Both the position numbers and the translations under genes were made by a program. Of a stretch of DNA of 64,000 bases, positions 56,977-64,000 are shown piece by piece (position 1 is the stretch's first letter; each line of letters starts with the position of its first letter). The stretch comes from Clostridiales bacterium UBA3758 (GTDB lineage: Bacteria; Bacillota; Clostridia; Oscillospirales; Oscillospiraceae), in NCBI GenBank assembly GCA_002371675.1, contig DFGE01000027.1:19533-83532 (forward strand), given 5' to 3'. A model generated the notes under the pieces. That model ran no database searches. It was not told the DNA's origin and saw only the letters and a program-made list of their open reading frames with translations.

Positions 56977-57570
56977 GTGTTTGACGGTGAAGAGCTCCGG
57001 CTGGAGCTGCAGGATACGCAGTGGCCTTTTTCCGCTGTCGATCACGACCGGCTGATCGCCAGAGCCGTGGCCGTCGATGATGAGGGCTTCTTCTATTTCG
57101 TCAGAGCGCAGCGCGACGATGAATTCGGTCGTGCAACGCTGATCGAGACCTCCGGCGGGGGCGTAGAGGAAGGCGAGGAACTGGAGGCCGCGATCCGCCG
57201 GGAGCTGCGGGAGGAACTTGGCGCGGAGGTCGAGATCCTCTGCCGGATCGGCACGGTGAGCGACTATTACAATCTGATCCGCCGCCACAACCTCAACCAC
57301 TATTTTCTCTGCCGTGTCAGATCCGTCGGCGAGAAAAAGCTGACGCGGGACGAGATCGAGAGCTACCATCTCTCCACCCTGCGCCTGCGTTTCGGGGAGG
57401 CGGTCGCCGCGTATGACAAATGCGCCTGCACGCCGCTGGGCAGGCTGATAGCGAACCGGGAGCTGCCCGTTCTGAGACGGGCGAAGGAGCTGCTGGATCG
57501 GATCGAAGCGGAACGGGAGCGGACGAAGAAACCGGAAACAAGGGTCGCGGATCACACTGACAGGGGATGA
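56977..57570 (+). CDS. NUDIX hydrolase
   Basis: A 197-residue hydrolase of nucleoside diphosphate-linked substrates. A full Nudix box (G-x5-E-x7-REUxEExGU) lies in GGVEEGEELEAAIRRELREE plus LGA. The length and a basic C-terminal tail (RIEAERERTKKPETR) are like ADP-ribose-type members, but the substrate is unassigned. The start is GTG 56977 with AAGGAGGGAG 6 nt upstream. The stop overlaps a short following frame as ATGA. Confidence 0.88.
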   Translation: MFDGEELRLELQDTQWPFSAVDHDRLIARAVAVDDEGFFYFVRAQRDDEFGRATLIETSGGGVEEGEELEAAIRRELREELGAEVEILCRIGTVSDYYNLIRRHNLNHYFLCRVRSVGEKKLTRDEIESYHLSTLRLRFGEAVAAYDKCACTPLGRLIANRELPVLRRAKELLDRIEAERERTKKPETRVADHTDRG

Positions 57571-57686
57571 AGGAAGTCACGGCGAAGATCTGCCCGTTCA
57601 ACACGCAGAGCCGGCACATGTTTGAAGCCGTGGGCTTCAAAAGCGTCTCGGAGGATCGCTTCGTCTGCCCGATCGCCTGCGGCTGA
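57567..57686 (+). pseudogene. C-terminal fragment of a GNAT-type acetyltransferase
   Basis: A 39-codon frame whose product contains AKICPFNTQSRHMFEAVGFK and then SVSEDRFVCPI. That resembles the last beta strand and helix of GNAT N-acetyltransferases (NxxSxxMFExxGF). The acetyl-CoA-binding core is missing, so it is a remnant, perhaps the end of a deleted gene. Its ATG overlaps the NUDIX stop (ATGA), so it could still be translated. Confidence 0.55.
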
Positions 57687-57765
57687 CGTCTTTCAGATTG
57701 CTGAAAATACACAGAGGCGCGGGCGCCTGCGCAGATCAGGCCCCCACCCTGAAAGGAGATAACAG

Positions 57766-58446
57766 ATGAAAACCATCGGAATGCTCGTTGCCGTGGAGAT
57801 GGACGCGGTGCTGCGCCGCTACGGCAAGCCCGCTGCCGTGGAAACGCGCTGCGGCTTCACCGTGCACAGCTACGACATGTGGGCCTACACCCTGCATGTC
57901 ATCCACTCCGGCGCCGGGGAGCTCTCGGCCGCCGCGGCCACCGCCCTGCTCATCGACCGCTACGGCGCGGAGCTCATCGTGAACTTCGGCGTCGTCGGCG
58001 GGCTCACCGAGGAGATGGCGCAGACGAAGACCTGCGTGGTCGAGCGCGTGGTGCACTACGATTTCGATACCTCCGCCTACGATCTCGACACCGTGCCCGG
58101 CCAGTACGGCGGCTTCGAGGACGTGTGGCTCTGCCCGACGCCCGCGCTGGTCGAGCGCGCCGTGGAGCTTGAACCGGGGCTCAAGCGCGTGACCTGCGCC
58201 TCGGCGGACAAATTTGTAGACGGCGCGGCGGCCAAATCCGCTCTGCACGAGCGCTGGGGCGCGGATATCTGCGAGATGGAGGCCGCCGCCGTGGTGCTGA
58301 CCTGCCTGAGGAGTGGGGTGGAATGCCTGCTCATCAAAACCGTCTCCGACGGGCTGACCCAGGGCGGCGCGGACTTCGGCACGGCTCTGGCCGAAACCTC
58401 GGAGATCGCCCTCTCCGTCGCAGACCGCCTGATAAGGGAGCTGTGA
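57766..58446 (+). CDS. 5'-methylthioadenosine/S-adenosylhomocysteine nucleosidase-like protein
   Basis: A 226-residue nucleoside phosphorylase-fold enzyme. Features: GMLVAVEMDAVL at the N-terminus, HSGAGELSAAAATALLID (usual SGIGKVNAA region), NFGVVGGL, the catalytic-region CEMEAAAVV and TVSDG (usual ISD) near the end. Family members cleave adenine from MTA and SAH, recycling by-products of SAM chemistry (the window has radical SAM enzymes). Several signature positions vary, so another purine nucleoside could be the substrate. AAAGGAG lies before the ATG. Confidence 0.82.
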   Translation: MKTIGMLVAVEMDAVLRRYGKPAAVETRCGFTVHSYDMWAYTLHVIHSGAGELSAAAATALLIDRYGAELIVNFGVVGGLTEEMAQTKTCVVERVVHYDFDTSAYDLDTVPGQYGGFEDVWLCPTPALVERAVELEPGLKRVTCASADKFVDGAAAKSALHERWGADICEMEAAAVVLTCLRSGVECLLIKTVSDGLTQGGADFGTALAETSEIALSVADRLIREL

Positions 58447-58456
58447 GGAGCGCGCC

Positions 58457-59608
58457 ATGACCAGGGAGCTTTACTACGAGGACAGCCATCTCTTCGCCTT
58501 CCGCGCGCGGGTGATCGCCTGCGAGGAGCGCAAGGGCGGCTTCGCCGTCGAGCTGGACGAGACGGCCTTCTTCCCCGAGGGCGGCGGCCAGCCGGCCGAC
58601 ACCGGCCGGATCGGAGAGGCCAGGGTGCTCGACGCGCACAAGCAGAACGGCCGCATCCTCCACTATACCGACCGCGCCCTCCCCGTCGGCGAGACGCTGG
58701 ACTGCGAGGTCGACCGGGAGCAGCGCCTGAGAAGGATGCAGAATCACTCCGGCGAGCACATCGTCTCCGGCCTCATCTTCCGCAAGTTCGGCTTTGACAA
58801 CGTGGGCTTCCACATGGGGGCCGACTGCATGACCATGGACTATTCCGGCGAGCTGAGCTGGGAGCAGCTGGGCGAGATCGAGCGGCTGGCCAACGAGGCC
58901 GTGCGCGCGGATCTCCCGCTGAAGATCTGGTTTCCGGAGAGCGGGGAGCTGCGGAGCCTCGTCTACCGCAGCAAGCTCGAGCTGACGGAGAACGTCCGCA
59001 TCGTGGAGATCCCGGGCATCGACCGCTGCGCCTGCTGCGCCCCGCACGTGACGCGCACGGGCGAGGTCGGCGCGGTGAAGATCCTCTCGGCCGAGCGGCA
59101 CCGCGGCGGCGTGCGCATCACGGCGCTCTGCGGGCTCGACGCCGCAGAGGAGAGCCGCCGCCAGCAGGCGGAGCTCACGGCCGCGGCGCAGCTGCTCTCG
59201 GCCAAGCGCGGCGCCCTGCCCGCGGCGGTGGAGCGCCTGCTCGCAGCCGAGGCCGGGCAGAAGGAGCGCATCGCGGTGCTGAGCCTGGAGCTTGCCCGTC
59301 TGCGCGCAGAGGCTGCGGAGGAGACGGAGGGCAATCTCTGCCTCTTTGACGAGGTGCTTGACGAGGTCGGCGCGCGGGAGCTCGTGAACCTCCTGATGCC
59401 AAAATGCCGCGTCGCGGCGGTCTTTCTCGGCGAGGAGAAGCAGGGCTTCCGCTATGTGGTCGGCAGCCGCACGGTCGATCTGCGCAGGGCGGCCAGAACC
59501 TTCAACGCCGCCGTCTCCGGCCGCGGGGGCGGAAAACCCGAGATGATCCAGGGCAGCGCCGCCGCCTCCGCGGAGGCCATCCGCCGCGCCGTGGCGGAGC
59601 TGAAATAA
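58457..59608 (+). CDS. Alanyl-tRNA editing protein (AlaX-L)
   Basis: Free-standing editing domain that deacylates mischarged Ser/Gly-tRNA-Ala. The 383-residue protein has EGGGQPADTG, HSGEH (zinc His pair) and CACCAPHVTRTGEVG (zinc Cys/His). The C-terminal extension with GRGGGKPEMIQG resembles the DHHA1 domain of AlaRS, making it the large AlaX type. It begins 10 bp after the nucleosidase with a modest GAGG site, so the two are probably co-transcribed. Confidence 0.9.
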   Translation: MTRELYYEDSHLFAFRARVIACEERKGGFAVELDETAFFPEGGGQPADTGRIGEARVLDAHKQNGRILHYTDRALPVGETLDCEVDREQRLRRMQNHSGEHIVSGLIFRKFGFDNVGFHMGADCMTMDYSGELSWEQLGEIERLANEAVRADLPLKIWFPESGELRSLVYRSKLELTENVRIVEIPGIDRCACCAPHVTRTGEVGAVKILSAERHRGGVRITALCGLDAAEESRRQQAELTAAAQLLSAKRGALPAAVERLLAAEAGQKERIAVLSLELARLRAEAAEETEGNLCLFDEVLDEVGARELVNLLMPKCRVAAVFLGEEKQGFRYVVGSRTVDLRRAARTFNAAVSGRGGGKPEMIQGSAAASAEAIRRAVAELK

Positions 59609-59619
59609 GCAGAGCCTGC

Positions 59620-59647
59620 ATACCCGCCCCTTCCGGGCGGGTATTTC
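59620..59647 (+). terminator. Terminator after the AlaX gene
   Basis: An inverted repeat TACCCGCCC / GGGCGGGTA with TTCC in the loop, followed by only TTTC, so it is moderate in strength. Confidence 0.65.
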
Positions 59648-59673
59648 GCGCTGCAGACAGCGTGAAAGCGGCA

Positions 59674-59791
59674 GGGTCTGCTGCAAAATAAGGACGAGCG
59701 CGTAAATGCGCACCTGCGTTCGCAGGGGCGGCGGCTCTGCCCGCCCGGCGGCGCAACAGTCTCTTTGCGTGGATTGAACGTGAAGAGGGGA
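59674..59791. repeat. Dispersed repeats: inverted partial copy of the MITE-like element plus a 28-bp word
   Basis: 59674-59759 matches the reverse complement of about 18453-18534, from GGGTCTG(C/T)TGCAAAATAAGG to GCGCAACAG, with roughly 90% identity by eye. 59764-59791 continues with GATTGAACGTGAAGAGGGGA, which matches 40916-40943 inverted. The rest of 59792-59921 is without a recognisable gene. Confidence 0.75.
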
Positions 59792-59921
59792 AGCCCATCC
59801 TCCCGTTACAGTTTCTCCCCTGCGCGCCCGGCTTGCTTTGCATGGGTTTGCCTGCGGTCCATTATTTTGCCGCCTCCGGAGCCTGCCAAAAAAGCGGACG
59901 GCTTTTTGTGCACAATTGACA

Positions 59922-59956
59922 TTTCTTATACATTTGCATGTGCAATGTATAAGAAA
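59922..59956. promoter_or_regulatory. Palindrome upstream of the dehydratase operon
   Basis: 12-bp perfect arms TTTCTTATACAT / ATGTATAAGAAA with an inner TGCA..TGCA, interrupted by one extra T. It lies 48 bp before the -35 box of the operon promoter and directly after a TTGACA (59917-59922). It is a good candidate operator. Confidence 0.5.
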
Positions 59957-60003
59957 ACACTGAGAAATCGGAACCTTTTTAAGCGGTTTTGCCGAAATAA
60001 AAT

Positions 60004-60032
60004 TTGACAAGAATCTGACGCTCCGATATAAT
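60004..60032 (+). promoter_or_regulatory. Near-perfect promoter of the dehydratase operon
   Basis: TTGACA (60004-60009), a 17-bp spacer and TATAAT (60027-60032), with a 64-nt leader to the GTG start. The consensus suggests high expression. Confidence 0.9.
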
Positions 60033-60102
60033 AACGATTGTGAAAGTGGGGGTCTATCGCCGCTGGCAAAGCCCCTGAATAGGAAAAAATGGAGGGTTAT
60101 CT

Positions 60103-61314
60103 GTGAGAGATCTCAAGCATTTGATCTACTTTGAGAATCTGCTTCAGGAAGCCAATAACGATCTTGTCAAGCAGGCCAAGGCCGAGGGCAAGAGAGCGAT
60201 CGGCTACACCTGTTATTTCATGCCTGAAGTACTTCTCGACCTGCCCGGCTGCTTCTCCGTCCGTCTGAGAGCGCCGCGCTGCACTTCCCCCGACATCGCG
60301 ACCTACTACATGTCCGGCCGTGTCTGCCACTACGCCCGCAGCCTGATGGAGCGCGCCCTCGAGGGCGGCTACAACTTCCTCGACGCGCAGATGGCGACCG
60401 AAACCTGCACTGCCACCTGCCGCTTCCAGGAGCACCTGGAGCAGAAGCACCTTGACTCTGTCAAGGACATGCGCATCATCGACAACGACGATTTCTTCTG
60501 CTCGTTCTCCGACGTTCCGTTCAAAAACAATGAGATCGCCTACGAGCATTTCACCGACCAGCTGCGCGTGCACGTCCTCAAGGAGCTGCACGATCACTTC
60601 GGGATCGACACCTCCGAGGCCGCCATCCGCGAGGCTGTTGAGCAGCACAACGAGGTCTGCCGCCTCATCAACGAGATCGGCGATTACCGTAAGCTCGACA
60701 ACCCCACCATCACCGGCTATGAGTTCCATGTCATCCAGCTCGTGTCCCTCGTATGTCCCAAGCAGCTCATCCTCCCCTATCTGCGCGAGACCGCCGAGGA
60801 GATGAAGACCCGCGAGCCCGACATGAAGAAGGAGTTCCGCTGCAAGGTCGTCCTTGCCGGCTCCGAGAACGACGACCCCGACTTCACCAAGCTCATCGAG
60901 AGCTGCGGCGCCCGCGTCGTCTGCGACCGTCACTGCTACGGCGCCGTCGAGAGCCGCGTGCCCATCGAGCTTAAGGAAGGCGAGGATCCCGTCTACACCA
61001 TCGCCAAGCACTATCTCGTCACCTCCAACTGCCCGCGCTTCATGCCGCAGGACGAGATGCGCGCCCGCAAGCAGCGCATCGCCGATCTCGCCAAGCAGTA
61101 CCATGCCGACGGCGTCATCGTCGTCTCCAACAAGTTCTGCGAGTACTGGAGCTATGAGCGCGTGATCGACACCGTCATCCTCCGCCGCGACTTCGGCCTG
61201 CCCGTCTGCTCCATCGAGAAGGAGTACATCAACTCCGCCTCCGGTCAGCTGCGTACGCGCTTCCAGGCCTTCGTCGAGAGCGTCGAAATCAAGCAAATCC
61301 AGGAGGGCAAGTAA
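60103..61314 (+). CDS. 2-hydroxyacyl-CoA dehydratase, smaller subunit (HgdB/BcrB-like)
   Basis: A 403-residue subunit of an oxygen-sensitive enzyme that removes water from 2-hydroxyacyl-CoA through a ketyl radical. Family features: IGYTCYFMPEVLLDLPGC at residue 33, the Cys-rich ETCTATCRF at about 100-108, and CEYWSYERV near 347, supplying candidate ligands for a [4Fe-4S] cluster. The start is GTG 60103 with GGAGGG 6 nt upstream. The next subunit starts directly after the stop codon. The substrate is not deducible: 2-hydroxyglutaryl-, lactoyl- and phenyllactyl-CoA enzymes all share this fold. Confidence 0.87.
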   Translation: MRDLKHLIYFENLLQEANNDLVKQAKAEGKRAIGYTCYFMPEVLLDLPGCFSVRLRAPRCTSPDIATYYMSGRVCHYARSLMERALEGGYNFLDAQMATETCTATCRFQEHLEQKHLDSVKDMRIIDNDDFFCSFSDVPFKNNEIAYEHFTDQLRVHVLKELHDHFGIDTSEAAIREAVEQHNEVCRLINEIGDYRKLDNPTITGYEFHVIQLVSLVCPKQLILPYLRETAEEMKTREPDMKKEFRCKVVLAGSENDDPDFTKLIESCGARVVCDRHCYGAVESRVPIELKEGEDPVYTIAKHYLVTSNCPRFMPQDEMRARKQRIADLAKQYHADGVIVVSNKFCEYWSYERVIDTVILRRDFGLPVCSIEKEYINSASGQLRTRFQAFVESVEIKQIQEGK

Positions 61315-62922
61315 ATGAACATCAAAAAGACCCTGAAGGACTTCTGGTACGGCAAGCCGCATTCCGCTGAAGAGGGCGGCCGCCGCCTGGGTGACATCAT
61401 GGAGGACAAGACCGGCCTGTATAAGCACAGAGAATGGCGCGGCGTGCCCGACACGATGTACTACTTCTACAATATCTGGCTGTACAACTACATCCACATG
61501 GTGATGGACATCATGCAGATGGGCGGCCTGGTGAACTTCGTCAAGGGCGTCCTGCGTTACCGCTGGGTCGGCCAGACCTACCTGCCGGTTATGCATTGGT
61601 TCGACCGCGGCCTGCAGGGCATGCGCGGCGCCGCCCTGCGCGGCTCCGCCTGGCACTACCGCGGCATGGTCTCCACGACCATCCGCCAGTTCCAGCGCAT
61701 GTTCGCCGCTGACACCCGCCTGCACGGCGGCGTGCAGAACGACGTCTACAAGCACACCATCGCCTCCAACGAGACGGTCTGGGGCGGCATGTTCTACCCC
61801 TGGTCCGACAAGTTCATGTATGTCCCGATGGAGATGATCCCGTACTTCGTCACCTGCCACGTCAACTCCCACACCGTCCTCAACTACATCGACGCCGTCC
61901 AGTCCATCGGCCTGCCCGGCGACCCCTGCCCGATGTGCCAGGCCGAGGCCGGCATCTTCGTCCTCGACGACGTGCCCGATTACGCCCCCATGGTCGTCAC
62001 CTGCAACGAGGCCTGCGACGCTTCCGTCTCCACCTCCACCCTGCAGGACTGGTTCTTCGACAAGCCGCTCTACTCCCTGCCCATGCCCATGCAGTTCGAC
62101 GACCCGCTGGTCAAGAAGTACTGCATGCGTGAGATCGAGAACTGCTGGAAGTTCATCGAGGATCAGACCGGCGTGCCCTTCAACTGGGATCAGATGGTCA
62201 AGAAGCTCGAGGCTCAGAACGAGCTGCAGCGCTTTGAGTGGGAGAAGTGGGAAGTCGCCGCGAACACCAACTCCTACCCCATCAACGGCGTCGCCCAGGC
62301 CCTGTACCGTATCTACCAGACGCAGTACGGCGATTGGGAGATCTGGCACTTCTGCGACAAGAAGGTCCGCAAGATCATGGAGAAGTGCGTTGCCAAGAAG
62401 ATCAACACCTTCCCCCAGACCCGCCACCGCGTGATCGCCTGGTCCTGCGCCCCGCTGTATTACTCCAACTGGTGCACCTGGGCTTACAACTGCTGGGGCC
62501 TGAACGTCATCATCAATATGGACTCGCTCATGTTCAACATGACCATGCGCACCGACACCTACGAGCACGCCCTCGAGGACTGCGCGCAGTACCACATGTG
62601 GGCTCCGATGCGCCGCATGGCCGTCGGCGGCATGAAGCACATGTTCGAGCTCTGGGAGTACATGGAGAAGTTCAACTGCGACATGGTCGCCATGTACGAC
62701 CAGCTGCAGTGCAAGGGCGTCCAGGGTCTGCACGGCCTGTTTGAGGACGAGTTCCGTGACCGCAACGTGCACGCCTTCTGGATCCCCCACGCCCTGCCCG
62801 ACAGCCGCACCGTCTCCCGCGCGGAGATCCGCCGCCTCATCAATGACTACATGTCCACCGTCATGCATGAAGAGCCGCTGGATCCGTCTCTGCTCGACTT
62901 TGACGACTCCATGACCTGGTAA
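61315..62922 (+). CDS. 2-hydroxyacyl-CoA dehydratase family, long subunit
   Basis: A 535-residue partner subunit, longer than typical HgdA-like chains (about 430-480). It starts MNIKKTLKDFWYGKPHSAEE and is rich in Trp, Tyr and Met. Candidate ligands and motifs are CPMCQAEAG, VVTCNEACDAS and SYPINGVAQALYRIY. The sequence is clearly related in layout but divergent from the classical dehydratase alpha subunits, so identification leans on position: its ATG follows the preceding stop without a gap. No CoA-transferase is encoded in the window, so the CoA ester source lies elsewhere. Confidence 0.75.
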   Translation: MNIKKTLKDFWYGKPHSAEEGGRRLGDIMEDKTGLYKHREWRGVPDTMYYFYNIWLYNYIHMVMDIMQMGGLVNFVKGVLRYRWVGQTYLPVMHWFDRGLQGMRGAALRGSAWHYRGMVSTTIRQFQRMFAADTRLHGGVQNDVYKHTIASNETVWGGMFYPWSDKFMYVPMEMIPYFVTCHVNSHTVLNYIDAVQSIGLPGDPCPMCQAEAGIFVLDDVPDYAPMVVTCNEACDASVSTSTLQDWFFDKPLYSLPMPMQFDDPLVKKYCMREIENCWKFIEDQTGVPFNWDQMVKKLEAQNELQRFEWEKWEVAANTNSYPINGVAQALYRIYQTQYGDWEIWHFCDKKVRKIMEKCVAKKINTFPQTRHRVIAWSCAPLYYSNWCTWAYNCWGLNVIINMDSLMFNMTMRTDTYEHALEDCAQYHMWAPMRRMAVGGMKHMFELWEYMEKFNCDMVAMYDQLQCKGVQGLHGLFEDEFRDRNVHAFWIPHALPDSRTVSRAEIRRLINDYMSTVMHEEPLDPSLLDFDDSMTW

Positions 62923-62936
62923 TAGGAGGAAACAAG

Positions 62937-63155
62937 ATGTCTAAATTTGCTAAATTTCTGTTCAAGCTCTGCGGCATCGTCCTGGTGCTGAACGTCGCGC
63001 TCTTCGCCGTCTTCTTCTTCGACCTCGACGGCAAGCTGCTCTTCAACGTGGTGGAGCCCTTCCTCAAGAACCACTATGACAACATGGAGCGCCGCGACAC
63101 GCTGCAGACCCCGTACGACATGGACAAGTTCCCCAAGTACGACTACAACACCTGA
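62937..63155 (+). CDS. Small single-pass membrane protein in the dehydratase operon
   Basis: A 72-residue protein: one hydrophobic helix (about 6-28, LFKLCGIVLVLNVALFAVFF) near the N-terminus, then a charged soluble tail ending FPKYDYNT. AGGAGG lies 8 nt before the ATG, so translation is well supported. It sits between the dehydratase and its activator, where known operons of this family have no such gene that I know of. It could tether the dehydratase to the membrane. No family is recognised. Confidence 0.75.
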   Translation: MSKFAKFLFKLCGIVLVLNVALFAVFFFDLDGKLLFNVVEPFLKNHYDNMERRDTLQTPYDMDKFPKYDYNT

Positions 63156-63202
63156 GCCTCTCAAGCTGAAACATAATCCACAAACAAAGGAGTAACGACA
63201 AT

Positions 63203-63997
63203 ATGAAATACTTTGGCGGCTGCGACGTGGGCTCCACCTACACGAAGGCAGTTATCATGGACGAGACCGGCAAGATGGTAGCCGACACCACCATTCGCAG
63301 CAAGATCAACTCCGAGCAGAGCGCGATCGCGGCGATGGACGAGGTGCTCAAGAAGGTCGGTCTGACGAGCTCCGAGCAGCTCGAGTACCTCATCGGCACC
63401 GGCTACGGCCGCAACAAGGTTCCCTTCGCCGACGAGAACATCTCCGAGATCTCCTGCCACGCCATGGGCGTGCACATCACCGACCCGAGCGTGAAGGCCA
63501 TCATCGACATCGGCGGCCAGGACGTCAAGGGCATCAGCATCGACACGGACGGCACGGTGAAGAACTTTGCGATGAACGACAAGTGCGCCGCCGGTACGGG
63601 CCGCTTCTTTGAGGCGATGGCGCGCTCCTTCGAGCTGAGCCTGCCCGAGTTCTCCAAGCTGTCCCTGACGGCGAAGAACGTCATCCCCATCACCGCGCAG
63701 TGCACGGTGTTTGCCGAGTCCGAGGTCATCACCCTCGTGGGCGAAGGCAAGCCGACCGATGAGATCGCCGCGGGCATCGAGATGGCGGTTGCCAAGCGCT
63801 GCTTCGTCATGGCCAAGAAGGCCGGCGCGACCGACAGCATCACGCTGACGGGCGGCTGCGCGAAGAACGACGGTCTGAAGGAAGCCATTGAGAAGGTTCT
63901 GAAGCTGAAGGTCGTCAACCTCAAGACCGACCCGCAGCTGATGGGCGCTCTGGGCGCTGCCGAGTATGCCCGCCAGAAGGGCCTCGCCAAGAAGTAA
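63203..63997 (+). CDS. 2-hydroxyacyl-CoA dehydratase activator (HgdC-like)
   Basis: ATP-dependent iron-sulfur activase that delivers one high-energy electron to the dehydratase. The 264-residue protein has the ASKHA-fold phosphate loop GGCDVGSTYTKAV, IDIGGQDVK, and cysteines Cys128 (NDKCAAGTGRF) and Cys167 (TAQCTVFAESEVI). Each monomer of the homodimer contributes two of these to the shared [4Fe-4S] cluster; the spacing of 39 residues agrees with known activators. GGAG lies 11 nt before the ATG. It ends 3 bases before the window edge, and the coding sequence is complete. Confidence 0.95.
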   Translation: MKYFGGCDVGSTYTKAVIMDETGKMVADTTIRSKINSEQSAIAAMDEVLKKVGLTSSEQLEYLIGTGYGRNKVPFADENISEISCHAMGVHITDPSVKAIIDIGGQDVKGISIDTDGTVKNFAMNDKCAAGTGRFFEAMARSFELSLPEFSKLSLTAKNVIPITAQCTVFAESEVITLVGEGKPTDEIAAGIEMAVAKRCFVMAKKAGATDSITLTGGCAKNDGLKEAIEKVLKLKVVNLKTDPQLMGALGAAEYARQKGLAKK

Positions 63998-64000
63998 TCC

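Noticed and set aside
60097..62868. Very long antisense reading frame opposite the dehydratase genes
   Set aside because: High GC and strong codon bias create long open antisense frames; the translation is low-complexity Val/Asp/His/Leu-rich, without domains, and both plus-strand genes have ribosome sites and family matches. Similar frames at 2323-4209, 4104-6197 and 21489-24095 were dropped for the same reason.

Overview
The window is a GC-rich, gene-dense bacterial chromosome segment. A Clostridia (Bacillota) host, probably Oscillospiraceae-like, fits best: strong AGGAGG ribosome sites, Met T-box control of metNIQ, Gram-positive YidC/Jag, long-form HPF, an rnf-type operon, ECF S-components, EFR1 ferredoxin, and a 2-hydroxyacyl-CoA dehydratase with its radical activator. 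The genus is inference only. Most genes are chromosomal housekeeping functions. No phage, plasmid, IS transposase, integrase or CRISPR array is visible.

Layout. 1-7.7 kb: 3' end of htpG, hemW, a VanW-type surface protein, metG, gluQ and ogt. 7.8-10.8 kb: consensus promoter, T-box leader and metN-metI-metQ (methionine uptake). 10.8-18.3 kb: gdhA facing galM, an ATPase-CYTH fusion facing an S9 peptidase, and a large unknown membrane protein. 18.3-19.5 kb: an accessory patch with a repeat bearing IS6-like terminal inverted repeats, dense hairpins, a duplicated tRNA-Arg 3' end, a four-helix-bundle (S23/IVP-like) gene, tandem repeats and tRNA-Arg(ACG). 19.5-23.7 kb: a tiny protein, then ymdB and a YhaO/YhaN-like nuclease pair. 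23.8-30.7 kb (minus strand): duplicated lipoprotein, apbE and rnfC-D-G-E-A, with no rnfB at the end. 30.8-34 kb: AGE-family epimerase and a twin beta-helix lipoprotein. 34-36.8 kb: mscS, ruvX, folC. 36.9-39.3 kb: rpmG-secE-nusG-rplK-rplA, ending at a terminator instead of continuing into rplJ-rplL. 39.4-46.9 kb (minus): MATE exporter, acpP, jag, yidC, yidD, rnpA, rpmH, TPP-riboswitch-controlled thiT, galU and queT with a structured leader; then queH. 47.9-54.4 kb: deoxynucleotide and ferredoxin genes, zinc ribbon, HPF, a D,D-carboxypeptidase and an AI-2E-family permease. 54.5-59.6 kb: cysteine desulfurase, mtaB, NUDIX, a GNAT remnant, nucleosidase and AlaX. 60-64 kb: a four-gene 2-hydroxyacyl-CoA dehydratase operon behind a near-perfect promoter.

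How it fits together. The organism looks like an amino-acid-fermenting anaerobe. GdhA, the Rnf-type ferredoxin:NAD+ oxidoreductase with its ApbE flavin transferase, and a ketyl-radical dehydratase with its [4Fe-4S] ATPase activator are the parts expected for amino acid or hydroxyacid fermentation coupled to ion pumping. The dehydratase substrate cannot be read from the sequence. Several starts are TTG or GTG, chosen by the position of strong ribosome sites (rnfC, apbE, rplA, rnpA, MATE, the EFR1 gene, NUDIX, dehydratase subunit).

The least explained items are the small membrane protein inside the dehydratase operon, the duplicated lipoprotein next to apbE, the double-length RnfG with non-canonical flavinylation motifs, the tRNA-linked repeat patch at 18.3-19.5 kb, and the structured leader of queT.
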